Below are positions 1 to 8,676 of a stretch of 36,618 nt of DNA, one piece after another. Position 1 is the first letter of the stretch; each line of letters begins with the position of its first letter. Source of the DNA: Pseudomonadota bacterium. GTDB lineage: Bacteria > Pseudomonadota > Gammaproteobacteria > Steroidobacterales > Woeseiaceae. The notes beneath the pieces are model-generated. The model was not told the DNA's origin and did not search any database. It saw only the letters and a list, made by a program, of their open reading frames with translations. The stretch lies in assembly GCA_027621915.1 (NCBI GenBank), contig JAQCAD010000033.1:1-36618 (forward strand), in the 5' to 3' direction. The translations under genes were made by a program, and so were the position numbers.

Positions 1-2
1 CG

Positions 3-1292
3 CTCCACACCATAGAACGCCAGGTAGGGGAAGTTTTGTTTGTGCATCGAAAGCTGGGCCGTGATGCGGTTCGCGCCCGTGTCCTGGAACTCCTGGAACT
101 GGTCGGTCTGCAGCGCGCCAGCGAACGCCTCAAGGCCTACCCGCATGAACTCTCCGGTGGTCAGCGCCAGCGGGTGATGATTGCCATGGCGCTCGCCAAC
201 GAACCGGATCTGTTGATTGCCGATGAACCGACGACTGCGCTGGACGTCACCATCCAGGCGCAAATTCTGACACTGCTGAAGGATCTGCAGACTCGCCTCA
301 GGATGGCGCTGCTGTTGATCACCCATGACCTTGGCATCGTTCGCAAGGTCGCCGACCGGGTGGCGGTGATGCGTGACGGTGCCATTGTGGAAGCTGCATG
401 TTGCCGAACGTTGTTTGAGGCGCCGGCCCATGCCTATACCAAGGCATTGCTCACGGCGCAGCCAAAAGGCAATCCGGTGCCGGCGAGAGTTGACGCCAAG
501 CCGCTATTGCAGGTCGACGGGCTTGCCGTTCACTACCCGTTGGGCGCCGGCTTTCTGGCGAAAAAGCGTGTGCTCAAAGCAGTGGATGATGTGTCCCTCA
601 TGGTGAAGGCGGGCCACACCATTGGCGTGGTTGGCGAATCCGGGTCAGGTAAGACCACGCTGGGCATGGCGGTACTGCGACTGATCAAGAGCCGGGGCCA
701 GGTCAACTTCGCTGGAGAATTTATCCACGATCTCAACAACCGGGAATTGAAGCCTTACCGCAGCCGTATGCAGATCGTGTTTCAGGATCCCTACGGGTCG
801 CTCTCCCCGCGACGATCAGTACAACAGATTATTGAACAGGGGTTGCGGGTGCACGAACCACAGCTCACGGCAGAAGAACTGTCCCATATGGTCGATGAAG
901 CGCTCACCGATGTGGGACTTGATCCCTCCGACAAGGAACGTTACCCCCATGAATTCTCGGGCGGCCAGCGGCAGCGCATCGCCATCGCGCGCGCTATCGT
1001 GCTGCGCCCGGAACTGGTGGTGTTGGACGAACCCACGTCGGCGCTGGACATGTGTGTCCAGGCCCAGGTGATTGATTTGTTGCGTGTCCTGCAGGAACGC
1101 CATGGCTTGTCGTACCTGTTCATCAGTCATGACCTGAAAGTGGTGCGGGCGCTGGCCGATGAGCTGATCGTGATGAAGGACGGTGTCATCGTCGAACAGG
1201 GTAAGGCCATCGATATTTTCGAGCGGCCGCAGCAGGTCTATACGAAAGCGCTACTGGCGGCGGCATTCGACCTCGCGGTGGTGGAGACATGA
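3..1292 (+). CDS. Peptide/oligopeptide ABC transporter, double ATP-binding subunit (YejF-like), 5' truncated by window edge
   Basis: Energises uptake of peptides or similar solutes at the cytoplasmic face of the inner membrane. The protein holds two fused ATPase domains, as in YejF of the YejABEF importer. The frame is open from base 3 and reads [12 protein letters not shown], a typical internal YejF stretch, so the real start lies upstream of the window; the TTG at 36 is not the start. The first ATPase domain lacks its Walker A here but has the signature LSGGQRQRV and the Walker B LLIADEP. The second domain has Walker [10 protein letters not shown] (about residue 209 from base 3), signature [12 protein letters not shown] and Walker [13 protein letters not shown]. 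Its stop overlaps the start of the binding-protein gene (ATGA). The permease genes are presumably upstream. The family is certain; the transported solute is inferred only from the family. Confidence 0.93.
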   Translation, partial: LHTIERQVGEVLFVHRKLGRDAVRARVLELLELVGLQRASERLKAYPHELSGGQRQRVMIAMALANEPDLLIADEPTTALDVTIQAQILTLLKDLQTRLRMALLLITHDLGIVRKVADRVAVMRDGAIVEAACCRTLFEAPAHAYTKALLTAQPKGNPVPARVDAKPLLQVDGLAVHYPLGAGFLAKKRVLKAVDDVSLMVKAGHTIGVVGESGSGKTTLGMAVLRLIKSRGQVNFAGEFIHDLNNRELKPYRSRMQIVFQDPYGSLSPRRSVQQIIEQGLRVHEPQLTAEELSHMVDEALTDVGLDPSDKERYPHEFSGGQRQRIAIARAIVLRPELVVLDEPTSALDMCVQAQVIDLLRVLQERHGLSYLFISHDLKVVRALADELIVMKDGVIVEQGKAIDIFERPQQVYTKALLAAAFDLAVVET

Positions 1293-3127
1293 TTCGGATC
1301 CTGACCCTTTGTTGTCTCGTTAGCCTCTCGAGCGCATCGTATGCGAATGAGAAAGACAGCGAGCCGGACGAACGACATTGGCAACATGGGCTGTCGTTTT
1401 ATGGCGGCTTCAAATACCCACCCGGGTTTGCACACTTCGACTACGTGAATCCGAATGCGCCCAAAGGTGGCCGGCTCGTTCGGGCGATCGGGTACAGTTT
1501 CAACAGTTTCACACCCTACATTAACAAGGGACTGACCGCGCCCGGCCTCGACGCGATCATTGAACCGACATTGTATGACTCGTTGTTGCGGCCCTCGGGT
1601 GACGAGATTGGTGTGTACTACGGAAGCCTTGCCGGTGAAATTGCCGTATCCGATGATTTCACTACGGTATGGATGCGAATGCGCCCCGAGGCACGCTGGC
1701 ATGATGGCGTGCCGGTCAGTGCTCGGGATGTCCAGTTTACATTTGAGCATATTCGCGATCACGGTATAGCCTTTAACGCGGCCTATGCTTCGCTAAAGCA
1801 GGTGGAGGCAATTTCCGAACGCGAGGTTCGGTTTACCTACCATTATCCTGTCAACTTGAATGGGATCATGGCGCTGGGAAAGGTGAATATTCTGCCAGAG
1901 CACTATTGGCGCGAGCGGGACATTACCGAAACCACGACTGAGCCACCCCTCACCAGCGGCCCCTATCGCATCGGCAAGTTCGAGCTCGGCAAGTTCATTG
2001 AGTTTGAACGTGTGGATGACTACTGGGGCAAGGATATCGGGTTGCACAAAGGTTCCTTCAATATCGATGTGCTGAGGTACGAGGTCTACCGTGATGCCAC
2101 GGTACAACGAGAAGCGTTCCGCAAGGGATTGTTGGATACCTTCAATGAGCCGAGTGCCGCACTCTGGGTTACGGGGTATGACACGAACTCCGGTTTGCTC
2201 GTGCAAGTTCAGCACACTTACCAACATTATATCGGGATCCTCTCTGCTCTGGCTTTCAACCTCACGCAGGACCGCTTCCAGGACGTGCGGGTGCGGGAAG
2301 CTCTTTACCTGGCCTTTGATTTCGACTGGATGAATGACACGTTTGACTATGGCGTTTACGAAAAACCACAGAGCTTTTTCCATGGTACGTTCATGGCGGC
2401 GACAGGACTGCCTTCTGAAGACGAGCTGGTACTGCTGGAACCGTTTCGCGACGATTTGCCTCCGCGCGTTTTTGACCAGGCACCGTTTGCTGGTAGCGCT
2501 ATCGCACGAATGAGCAGGCGGGAAGCACTGGTACGCGCGCAAGGACTACTGGCTGAAGCAGGCTGGGAGTTTCGGAATGGAGGGCTGAAGAATGCAGCAG
2601 GCGAGCCTTTGGAAATTGAGTTTCTGGTTCCAGCCTCTGGTCAACAGCGTGCACGCCTGGCCTATGTTGAACAACTGAAGCGACTGGGAATCAGTGCCCA
2701 TGTTCGGCTTGTAGAGAGCGCCCAGTACGTTAGCTTACTGAGGGCGAAAAAGGCGGATGCCGTGGCCGGTAGCCTGGCGATCAGCATGCCGCCCAACCAG
2801 GAGGTTCCGGCTTACCTGAGTTCCCAAAGCCGTGGCCCGGCGAACTTCGCCCACCTGAGTTCTCCAATCGTGGATGCGCTGATTGTGCAACTGTTGACTG
2901 CGAGCACGCGCGAGGAATTGATGACCGCAGGCCGGGCGCTGGACCGTGTGTTGTTCTGGCAGTTCTACTTTATCCCCCACCGCCTGGTTGATGGCCAACG
3001 TATCGTGATGTGGAACAAATTCGCCAAACCTGCGATCCAGTCCCTGGACATGGGTGGCTTTCCGGCAACCTGGTGGTGGGACCCGGCGAAGGCGGAACAA
3101 GTGAACAGGAATCTGAAAAACCGATAA
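1289..3127 (+). CDS. Extracellular solute-binding protein, family 5 (YejA-like)
   Basis: Periplasmic substrate-binding protein of the peptide-type ABC importer encoded just upstream. The 612-residue product begins with a signal peptide ([19 protein letters not shown], probable cleavage after Ala19). It then carries features typical of YejA-type SBP family 5 proteins: HGLSFYGGFKYPPGF, NPNAPKGGRL and the WHDGVPVSARDVQFTF segment. Length fits the family (about 600). Its ATG overlaps the stop of the ATPase gene by 4 bases (ATGA), indicating translational coupling. Gene order here is F then A, unlike the yejA-B-E-F order of enterobacteria. YejA proteins bind short peptides and peptide-like compounds; because dioxygenase genes follow, the ligand here may be something else, but that is inference. 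Confidence 0.93.
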   Translation: MIRILTLCCLVSLSSASYANEKDSEPDERHWQHGLSFYGGFKYPPGFAHFDYVNPNAPKGGRLVRAIGYSFNSFTPYINKGLTAPGLDAIIEPTLYDSLLRPSGDEIGVYYGSLAGEIAVSDDFTTVWMRMRPEARWHDGVPVSARDVQFTFEHIRDHGIAFNAAYASLKQVEAISEREVRFTYHYPVNLNGIMALGKVNILPEHYWRERDITETTTEPPLTSGPYRIGKFELGKFIEFERVDDYWGKDIGLHKGSFNIDVLRYEVYRDATVQREAFRKGLLDTFNEPSAALWVTGYDTNSGLLVQVQHTYQHYIGILSALAFNLTQDRFQDVRVREALYLAFDFDWMNDTFDYGVYEKPQSFFHGTFMAATGLPSEDELVLLEPFRDDLPPRVFDQAPFAGSAIARMSRREALVRAQGLLAEAGWEFRNGGLKNAAGEPLEIEFLVPASGQQRARLAYVEQLKRLGISAHVRLVESAQYVSLLRAKKADAVAGSLAISMPPNQEVPAYLSSQSRGPANFAHLSSPIVDALIVQLLTASTREELMTAGRALDRVLFWQFYFIPHRLVDGQRIVMWNKFAKPAIQSLDMGGFPATWWWDPAKAEQVNRNLKNR

Positions 3128-3190
3128 ACCGTTGGGAATATGTCTGTGTTCAAGATGGAGCACACCGATTCCCAGAGATGAAAGGAGAAA

Positions 3191-4228
3191 ATGATGGAGA
3201 TCAAAGACTGGCCGCTGTGCCTGCCGCAAGCGAAGTTGTACCGCGAACTGGCGCAACTGGATTTACTGCAGAACCTTGCTGAACTCGACATGTTTGGCTT
3301 TACGGTCGTGCCACCTGAGAAGGTCGGGCCACCTGAGTTTCATGCCCGGGTCGAGCAAGCCGTTGTCAACGTGGTCGAGCAGCGCTTCGGCAAGCTTGGC
3401 AGTGACGGGCTGAGCTGGAAAGACCGCAACCAGATCATCCGCATGATCCTGTGGGATGACCAGGTGTTTGAGGAACTGGTCCTGAATCCTGCCGGTCTGG
3501 GCCTGGTGCAATCGCTCGTGGGTACCGACTGTATCCTGTCATTGTTCGACGGTTGGGTGAAAGGGCCCGGTGACGAGCGTACTACCCTGCACCAGGATAA
3601 CTGGGATTACTCGCGACCCGCCAAGCCTCCGGAACCGAATAGCGCGAATTTCAATTATCTCGTGACTGACTATACAGTCGAAGATGGCGCACTGACGTTT
3701 GTGCCCGGCAGCCACAAGTTGCGGCGTGCGCCGACACCCGCGGAAGTCGAACACTGGGAAGACAATGCCCAGCCCATAGAAGCGCCCGCGGGCTCAATGG
3801 TGGTTTGGGGCGATCTCACTTGGCACGCTTCAACGCGCCGCACCAAGACAGGCGAACGTCTGATGGTGCTTGGCACTTTCCAGCGGTCAATCCTGCAAAC
3901 CCAGGGCCCCTACCGGCAGATGGTGACCGAAGAGGCACTGGCGCGAAACCCGGTCAGATTTGCGGGTCTCATGGATGTCTACGGCGCCTTCCCGTTCGGC
4001 AAGCAGGACATGGACGGTGAGCATTTGCGCAAACGCGCCGAGATTGGTGGTTATCACAGTCTGTTTGATCGGGAACCGGCCGGCGGCAAGGTGTCGTTAC
4101 GGCCCAACTACGATTACACGGCTTTTGATCGTGAAAAACACCAGCAGAACTTCGCGAAGATGAAGGCGATGCGGGCCGAAATAGCCCGCAAGAGGGAGGC
4201 CGGTATCGCTGGCCGCAACAAGCCCTAG
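3191..4228 (+). CDS. Phytanoyl-CoA dioxygenase (PhyH) family protein, first copy
   Basis: Predicted non-haem Fe(II)/2-oxoglutarate-dependent oxygenase of 345 residues, cytoplasmic. The jelly-roll iron triad is visible: His134 and Asp136 in TLHQDNW, and distal His212 in LTWHAS. Arg223 (GERLMV) is positioned to bind 2-oxoglutarate. GALTFVPGSH is the usual PhyH strand and loop. The start at 3191 follows a good Shine-Dalgarno sequence (AAAGGAGAAA, 3181-3190). The gene lies 63 bp after the binding-protein gene in the same direction. The N-terminal segment (LAQLDLLQNLAELDMFGFTV) resembles the same place in the two other PhyH genes of this cluster. Family members hydroxylate acyl-CoAs, small natural products or other substrates; no substrate can be read from this sequence. 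Confidence 0.88.
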   Translation: MMEIKDWPLCLPQAKLYRELAQLDLLQNLAELDMFGFTVVPPEKVGPPEFHARVEQAVVNVVEQRFGKLGSDGLSWKDRNQIIRMILWDDQVFEELVLNPAGLGLVQSLVGTDCILSLFDGWVKGPGDERTTLHQDNWDYSRPAKPPEPNSANFNYLVTDYTVEDGALTFVPGSHKLRRAPTPAEVEHWEDNAQPIEAPAGSMVVWGDLTWHASTRRTKTGERLMVLGTFQRSILQTQGPYRQMVTEEALARNPVRFAGLMDVYGAFPFGKQDMDGEHLRKRAEIGGYHSLFDREPAGGKVSLRPNYDYTAFDREKHQQNFAKMKAMRAEIARKREAGIAGRNKP

Positions 4229-4290
4229 TGAAGACGTTGGGCGGAGTGCAGCTTCTGGAATAGCGTTTCCTGTGTAGCAGAGAGATTCAC

Positions 4291-4935
4291 ATGCGACTGA
4301 ATGAAATTACCGTTGATGACACGCCAGAGAGCTGGGCGGCTATGGGCTTTACTGTCATGGATGGCTATGTGCCGATCGGGCGCAGCCTTCGGTTCAAGCT
4401 CACTGGCGGCACGGGGCGTGGCGTACTCGACTACACCTTTGGCGATGCCGGACGGCAGGCGTCCCAATCCGTCAATATCAACGGACTCAAGACATCGATC
4501 ACGGGTCTGCCGGATTACCTGTCCGCGCCTATTGTGAAGCACAGGAATGGCGTCGTTGGCTCGATGAAAACGGTGATTCTGGCGAACAGTGCTGATGCGA
4601 CCACAGCGCGACTGCTGGCGTTGATGCCCGAACTGGGCCAACCGGCAATATCGAACACGTCTGACACCGGCATACGCTACGACTACTGGACAAATCTGGA
4701 TGAAACCCACTTCGAAGTCATCAGCATGAAAGATGAAGTAGAGAGGGATTCGGTGGCGGTGATTTTTCTTGTTGTTGATGACCTGGATGCCGCCATTGCC
4801 ACCTTTGGTGAGACGAATGTCAGTGCGAAATCGGTGTATGACGAGCGCGATACGGTACAGGTTCTGCCTGCATCTGGTATCAGCGCGAGCCTGCGGCTGA
4901 TCACACAGAGGAAGAGCAATTCAGAACCGGAGTGA
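4291..4935 (+). CDS. VOC/glyoxalase-like superfamily protein, uncertain function
   Basis: A 214-residue cytoplasmic protein without signal peptide or membrane segment. The C-terminal half contains VAVIFLVVDDLDAAIATFGE, the beta-alpha start typical of vicinal-oxygen-chelate (glyoxalase/dioxygenase fold) modules. The N-terminal half may be a diverged partner module. Metal-binding residues cannot be assigned with confidence; HFEVISMKDE near residue 143 is one candidate place. It lies between a PhyH oxygenase gene (62 bp gap) and a DUF3604 gene whose ATG follows its stop by 5 bases, so it is very probably co-transcribed with both. VOC proteins include ring-cleaving dioxygenases, isomerases and lyases. 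The fold assignment is moderate and the reaction is unknown. Confidence 0.6.
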   Translation: MRLNEITVDDTPESWAAMGFTVMDGYVPIGRSLRFKLTGGTGRGVLDYTFGDAGRQASQSVNINGLKTSITGLPDYLSAPIVKHRNGVVGSMKTVILANSADATTARLLALMPELGQPAISNTSDTGIRYDYWTNLDETHFEVISMKDEVERDSVAVIFLVVDDLDAAIATFGETNVSAKSVYDERDTVQVLPASGISASLRLITQRKSNSEPE

Positions 4936-4940
4936 CACTT

Positions 4941-6857
4941 ATGAGACATCAACGCACCAGGTGGAGCCTGGTGCTCTGCACAGCTCTGGCCGCCCAGTGG
5001 CCATCGGCCCATGCCGGGGAGGGGGAGGTACAATCCTATTCTCCCTATGCTGGCGACAGCTATCCGTCGAACGTCTACTGGGGTGACATGCATGTGCACA
5101 CCAGTTACTCCTCCCACGATGCCTACATTGGCGGCTGGAATCGAGTCGATCCCGCCGTGGCTTATCGCTTTGCTCGCGGCGAGGAAGTGGAAGCTTTCAA
5201 CGGCATGCGGGTGCGTCTGCAGCGGCCGTTGGATTTTCTGGTGGTGGCTGACCATGCTGAGGGGTTGGGTATTGCGGACGCTCTGCAGGCCGGCGATCCC
5301 GCATTCCCCGACAGCCCGGTTGGCCGGAAATATCGCGAGGCGTGGGACGAGTATGTCGTCAAGTCGACCGAGGAGGGTGCCGCGTTCTACTCGCCGATAG
5401 TGGGTACGCTGATGCAGCTGTTCTGGGCGCAGCCGATCGATCTGCCCTACCGGCGCACACTCTGGCAGCGGGTGATCGCCAACGCGGACGCATACAACAA
5501 TCCGGGTAAGTTCACCGCGTTCATCGGCTATGAATGGACGTCATCCACTTCTGTGGACGGTCCGGAAACGGGCCTCGCTAATCTGCATCGTGTGGTGGTT
5601 TTCAAGGATGGTGCGGACGAGACCGCTCAAACCTACCCATTCTCCCAGGCAGACAGCGACAAGCCGGACGATCTCTGGCGGCACCTGGTGGACTACGAGG
5701 ATCGTACAGGTGGCGAAGCCCTGGCGATTCCGCATAACTCCAATCTGAGTCAGGGGCTTATGTTCCCCGAGCAGAAAACGGCGGGCGAAGCCCTGGATGC
5801 CAGCTGGGCGGGGCTGCGCAGCCATTTCGAAACGATCATGGAGATCACCCAGATCAAAGGCGACAGCGAAACACATCCGGTACTGTCGCCCACGGACGAG
5901 TTTGCGGATTTCGAGACCTGGAACGACTGGGGCGGTCCACCGAAACCGGGGTTCGTCCCGGAGGACATCGAGGCATTCGCCGCGCGCAAGCGGGGCTCCT
6001 ATGCCCGCGCTGCCCTGCAAACCGGTCTGAAGCTCGAAGCGGAACTCGGCATCAATCCGTTCAAGCTGGGCTTCATCGGCAGCACGGACAGCCACACGGC
6101 GCTCTCGACGGCTGACGAGGACAACTTCTGGGGCAAGTGGGCCATCGGTGTGCCGAGCGCGGAACGGGTGTCGACTTCCGCCTATGGATGGTCCATGTCC
6201 GCGGCAGGACTTGCGGCCGTCTGGGCGCAGGAGAACACGCGCGAAGCGCTGTTTGATGCGATGAAGCGCAGAGAGGTGTACGCCACGACGGGGCCCCGTA
6301 TGACTGTCCGCGTCTTCGGCGGCTGGGATTTTGCTGATGCCGACGCTGCCGCGCCGGATTTTGCCCGGATCGGCTATGCGCAGGGTGTGCCGATGGGTGG
6401 TGATTTCGTCGGCGGCGCAGAAACAAAGTCCCCCCGCTTCCTCATCCGCGCGATGAAGGATCCGGACGGTGCCAATCTGGATCGTGTGCAGGTGATCAAA
6501 GGCTGGCTCGATGCAGAGGGTGTCCTGCATGAAAAGATCCACAACGTCGCCTGGTCTGGTGGCCGGGAGTTGAAGCCGGATGGCTCGCTCGATCCCGTGG
6601 GCTCGACTGTGGATGTATCGGCAGCCGCCTACTGGAACACCCTAGGAGATGCGGAGCTTGCCACCGTCTGGCAGGACCCTGACTTCGACCCGGCGGAACG
6701 CGCGTTCTACTACGTGCGGGTACTGCAGATCCCGACGCCGCGCTGGACGGCCTATGAAGCCGCATTCTTCAGGGTTAGGGACATTCCGGAGGAGGTGCCG
6801 GTCATTACGCAGGATCGCGCCTACACCAGCCCGATCTGGTACACGCCGGGCGGATAG
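4941..6857 (+). CDS. Exported DUF3604 family protein
   Basis: A 638-residue protein with a signal peptide (basic RHQRTR, hydrophobic WSLVLCTALAAQW, cleavage near AHA-GE), so periplasmic or outer-surface. The body is DUF3604, which resembles the PHP metal-dependent hydrolase fold. Likely metal ligands are His51 and His53 (YWGDMHVHTSYS), Asp104-His105 (FLVVADHAEG), His265 (AIPHNSN) and Asp383/His385 (IGSTDSHTA). The family's C-terminal ATTGPRM segment is present. ATG at 4941 is preferred because GGAG lies 8 bases upstream and the signal peptide then begins correctly; a GTG at 4932 overlapping the previous stop is the alternative. No reaction is established for most of the family. Position in the cluster suggests processing of the imported compound outside the cytoplasm, which is inference. 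Confidence 0.9.
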   Translation: MRHQRTRWSLVLCTALAAQWPSAHAGEGEVQSYSPYAGDSYPSNVYWGDMHVHTSYSSHDAYIGGWNRVDPAVAYRFARGEEVEAFNGMRVRLQRPLDFLVVADHAEGLGIADALQAGDPAFPDSPVGRKYREAWDEYVVKSTEEGAAFYSPIVGTLMQLFWAQPIDLPYRRTLWQRVIANADAYNNPGKFTAFIGYEWTSSTSVDGPETGLANLHRVVVFKDGADETAQTYPFSQADSDKPDDLWRHLVDYEDRTGGEALAIPHNSNLSQGLMFPEQKTAGEALDASWAGLRSHFETIMEITQIKGDSETHPVLSPTDEFADFETWNDWGGPPKPGFVPEDIEAFAARKRGSYARAALQTGLKLEAELGINPFKLGFIGSTDSHTALSTADEDNFWGKWAIGVPSAERVSTSAYGWSMSAAGLAAVWAQENTREALFDAMKRREVYATTGPRMTVRVFGGWDFADADAAAPDFARIGYAQGVPMGGDFVGGAETKSPRFLIRAMKDPDGANLDRVQVIKGWLDAEGVLHEKIHNVAWSGGRELKPDGSLDPVGSTVDVSAAAYWNTLGDAELATVWQDPDFDPAERAFYYVRVLQIPTPRWTAYEAAFFRVRDIPEEVPVITQDRAYTSPIWYTPGG

Positions 6858-6876
6858 ATTGGTCGGGCTTGGTGGC

Positions 6877-6925
6877 TTGACTCCAATGACTATAAAATAT
6901 TATATATAATATTTTACATATCCCT
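6877..6925 (+). promoter_or_regulatory. AT-rich intergenic element with a perfect 22-bp palindrome; possible promoter/operator
   Basis: The 86-bp gap between the DUF3604 and alpha/beta hydrolase genes holds a perfect 22-bp A/T-only palindrome at 6894-6915, in otherwise GC-rich surroundings. A TTGACT at 6877-6882 lies 18 bases before TATATA (6901-6906), giving a weak sigma70-like arrangement. This is the only gap in the cluster with such features, so it may be the promoter and operator of the second half of the cluster. It lacks the GC stem and T-run of a normal terminator. Confidence 0.4.
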
Positions 6926-6943
6926 GCTTACCGGGGAGATGGA

Positions 6944-7822
6944 ATGCCATATCTGACATTGGAAAACGCGAAGCTGTTCTTCGATGTCGTCGGCGAAGGA
7001 GAACCCATCATCACCACCCACGGAGTTGCGGAGAACGGGTCCTACTGGTCTCGCACCGGTGTATCCGAACGACTCGCCGCTGCCGGATACCAAGTGATCG
7101 ACACAGACATGCGCGGTCACGGCCGCAGCGTACCGCTGGGTAACGGCGATTCAGGCTATGACGTCGCGACGGTTGCGGACGATTTCGCCCGGATTGCGGA
7201 TCATCTCGGCCTCGACAGGTTTCACCTGCTCACTCATGCCACCGGCGGCATGGCCGGCCTGCACTACGCTTGCCATCACGGTGAGCGTCTTCTCAGCCTG
7301 ATGAGTACGGATTCCGGCTCTGCGACCATTCCCACGGATGAGTTCGCGGACGAGATGTTCGAAAGCCATGCCTTCGAACTGAGATCCGTACCCTTGAGCA
7401 ATCCCATGGCAGATAACCGGGAAAGCATGCTCGTGCTCGAAACGCTCAAGCGTGCGCGCGCGAGCAGCGGTGGTCCGTTCCTGAATCGTCTGAATGCCAA
7501 CCCCGAACCGGACCGGTGCTGGGCGGAGACGGCGGACATCCTGGCCACCAGCACCTCCTTTCACGTTGCCGACTTCATGCGCCATTTCTACACGAATCCG
7601 GATCCGAAGATCGCCCTGCTGCGGCAGATCGATTGCCCGGTGCTGCTGCTGCTCGGCGAGCACGACGTGATGTTCGTCAAGCCGAACGAGCTGATGGCCC
7701 GCGTGATACCCAACGCGAAGCATGTGGTGATGCCCGGGCTTGGCCATATGACGGCCATCGAAGACCCGGAAGGGCTGACTCGTGAACTCCTGTCCTTTCT
7801 GCGCGAGATACATCCAAAGTGA
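6944..7822 (+). CDS. Alpha/beta hydrolase fold protein with Ala in place of the nucleophile Ser
   Basis: A 292-residue cytoplasmic alpha/beta hydrolase fold protein. The oxyanion-side motif THGVAENGSYW (residues 25-35) and the DMRGHGRS loop (55-62) are typical. The acid Asp241 (LLGEHDVMF) and base His268 (PGLGHMTAIEDPEG) are present. The nucleophile elbow reads T97-H-A99-T-G-G, with alanine where the family has serine (usual GHSxGG). The codon is GCC at about 7238-7240 and the surrounding frame is intact. A classical esterase mechanism is therefore not possible; a lyase, binding or water-activating role may have replaced it. The start at 6944 follows GGGGAGATGG. Its stop overlaps the GTG of the next PhyH gene, so the two are translationally coupled. 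Confidence 0.88.
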   Translation: MPYLTLENAKLFFDVVGEGEPIITTHGVAENGSYWSRTGVSERLAAAGYQVIDTDMRGHGRSVPLGNGDSGYDVATVADDFARIADHLGLDRFHLLTHATGGMAGLHYACHHGERLLSLMSTDSGSATIPTDEFADEMFESHAFELRSVPLSNPMADNRESMLVLETLKRARASSGGPFLNRLNANPEPDRCWAETADILATSTSFHVADFMRHFYTNPDPKIALLRQIDCPVLLLLGEHDVMFVKPNELMARVIPNAKHVVMPGLGHMTAIEDPEGLTRELLSFLREIHPK

Positions 7823-8652
7823 GTGAATCCACCGCCAGCCTCGGCGCCAATGAGCGCTATTTCGACACGCTTCCCCCGGATGCCATTTCGGATGAATTGC
7901 TGCCGGAGATTGAGCAGCTGGGTCTGGTCGACAACTGTCGCCAGCTTGCCATGGAAGGCTGGACGGTCATCGAAAACGCCGCAACACCGGAATTCAACGC
8001 GGCTTTCCGCGACAAGATCCTGCAGGTGGGCAAGGGCACAGGCGCCAACATGCTGCTGGCGAAGGATGCGCTGTTCGCCGAGGCAATACTCAATCCGAAG
8101 CTGCTGGCCATGGCGGAATTTTCCGTTGGCCGCGGTTTTCTGCTCAGCCAGGTCGCTGCGAGCGTGCGTGGCAAAGGGGCGCCCAGCATCGGCTTGCATG
8201 CGGACAACAACTGGATCCCGGCCCCGTTTCCCGCGCACAACATGCTGCTCACCGCGTGCTGGGCATGTGATGAGTATACGAAGGCGGGTGGAGCGACATT
8301 GATCGTCCCGGGCAGCAATGCGCTCCGCCGGCATCCGGATGAGGTAGAGACTGCGGCGTGCGCTGGCGCCATACCGATCGAGTGCCCGGCGGGTTCGGTG
8401 GCCATGTGGGATGGAAACCTGTGGCACTCAAACTATCCCCGCACCCTCGATGGTGAACGGGTGGTCTGCCACATCACCTATACCCGCCTGCTGTGTCGGC
8501 CGGTAGAAGACTACGAGCCTTGGGCCGATGATCTCATCGGTACATACGGCAAAAAAATGTCGCAACTGCTTGGCCGCGAGGATGCGCTGTTCAAGCGCAC
8601 CGGTGCCGACTACAGCAAGCTGACACAGACTTTCAACAACGCAAAGCGATAG
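7819..8652 (+). CDS. Phytanoyl-CoA dioxygenase (PhyH) family protein, second copy
   Basis: Predicted Fe(II)/2-oxoglutarate oxygenase of 277 residues. The iron triad is His127 and Asp129 (GLHADNNW) and His203 (NLWHSNYP); Arg214 (DGERVVCH) is the likely 2-oxoglutarate anchor. GGATLIVPGSNALRRHP matches the PhyH strand after the metal site. It starts with GTG overlapping the previous stop (GTGA). The N-terminal IEQLGLVDNCRQLAMEGWTV lines up with corresponding segments of the other two PhyH proteins of the cluster, although the rest is quite diverged. It is shorter than the other two because the region between the HxD and the distal His is shorter. Substrate unknown; coupling to the alpha/beta hydrolase suggests they act on the same molecule. 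Confidence 0.88.
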   Translation: MSESTASLGANERYFDTLPPDAISDELLPEIEQLGLVDNCRQLAMEGWTVIENAATPEFNAAFRDKILQVGKGTGANMLLAKDALFAEAILNPKLLAMAEFSVGRGFLLSQVAASVRGKGAPSIGLHADNNWIPAPFPAHNMLLTACWACDEYTKAGGATLIVPGSNALRRHPDEVETAACAGAIPIECPAGSVAMWDGNLWHSNYPRTLDGERVVCHITYTRLLCRPVEDYEPWADDLIGTYGKKMSQLLGREDALFKRTGADYSKLTQTFNNAKR

Positions 8653-8676
8653 ATACGCCAAAGCAGGAGGTAATCC

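Noticed and set aside
5541-6542. Long open frame on the minus strand (333 codons) opposite the DUF3604 gene
   Set aside because: It mirrors a GC-rich coding gene with clear motifs, and its product has no family features. It is an antisense shadow.
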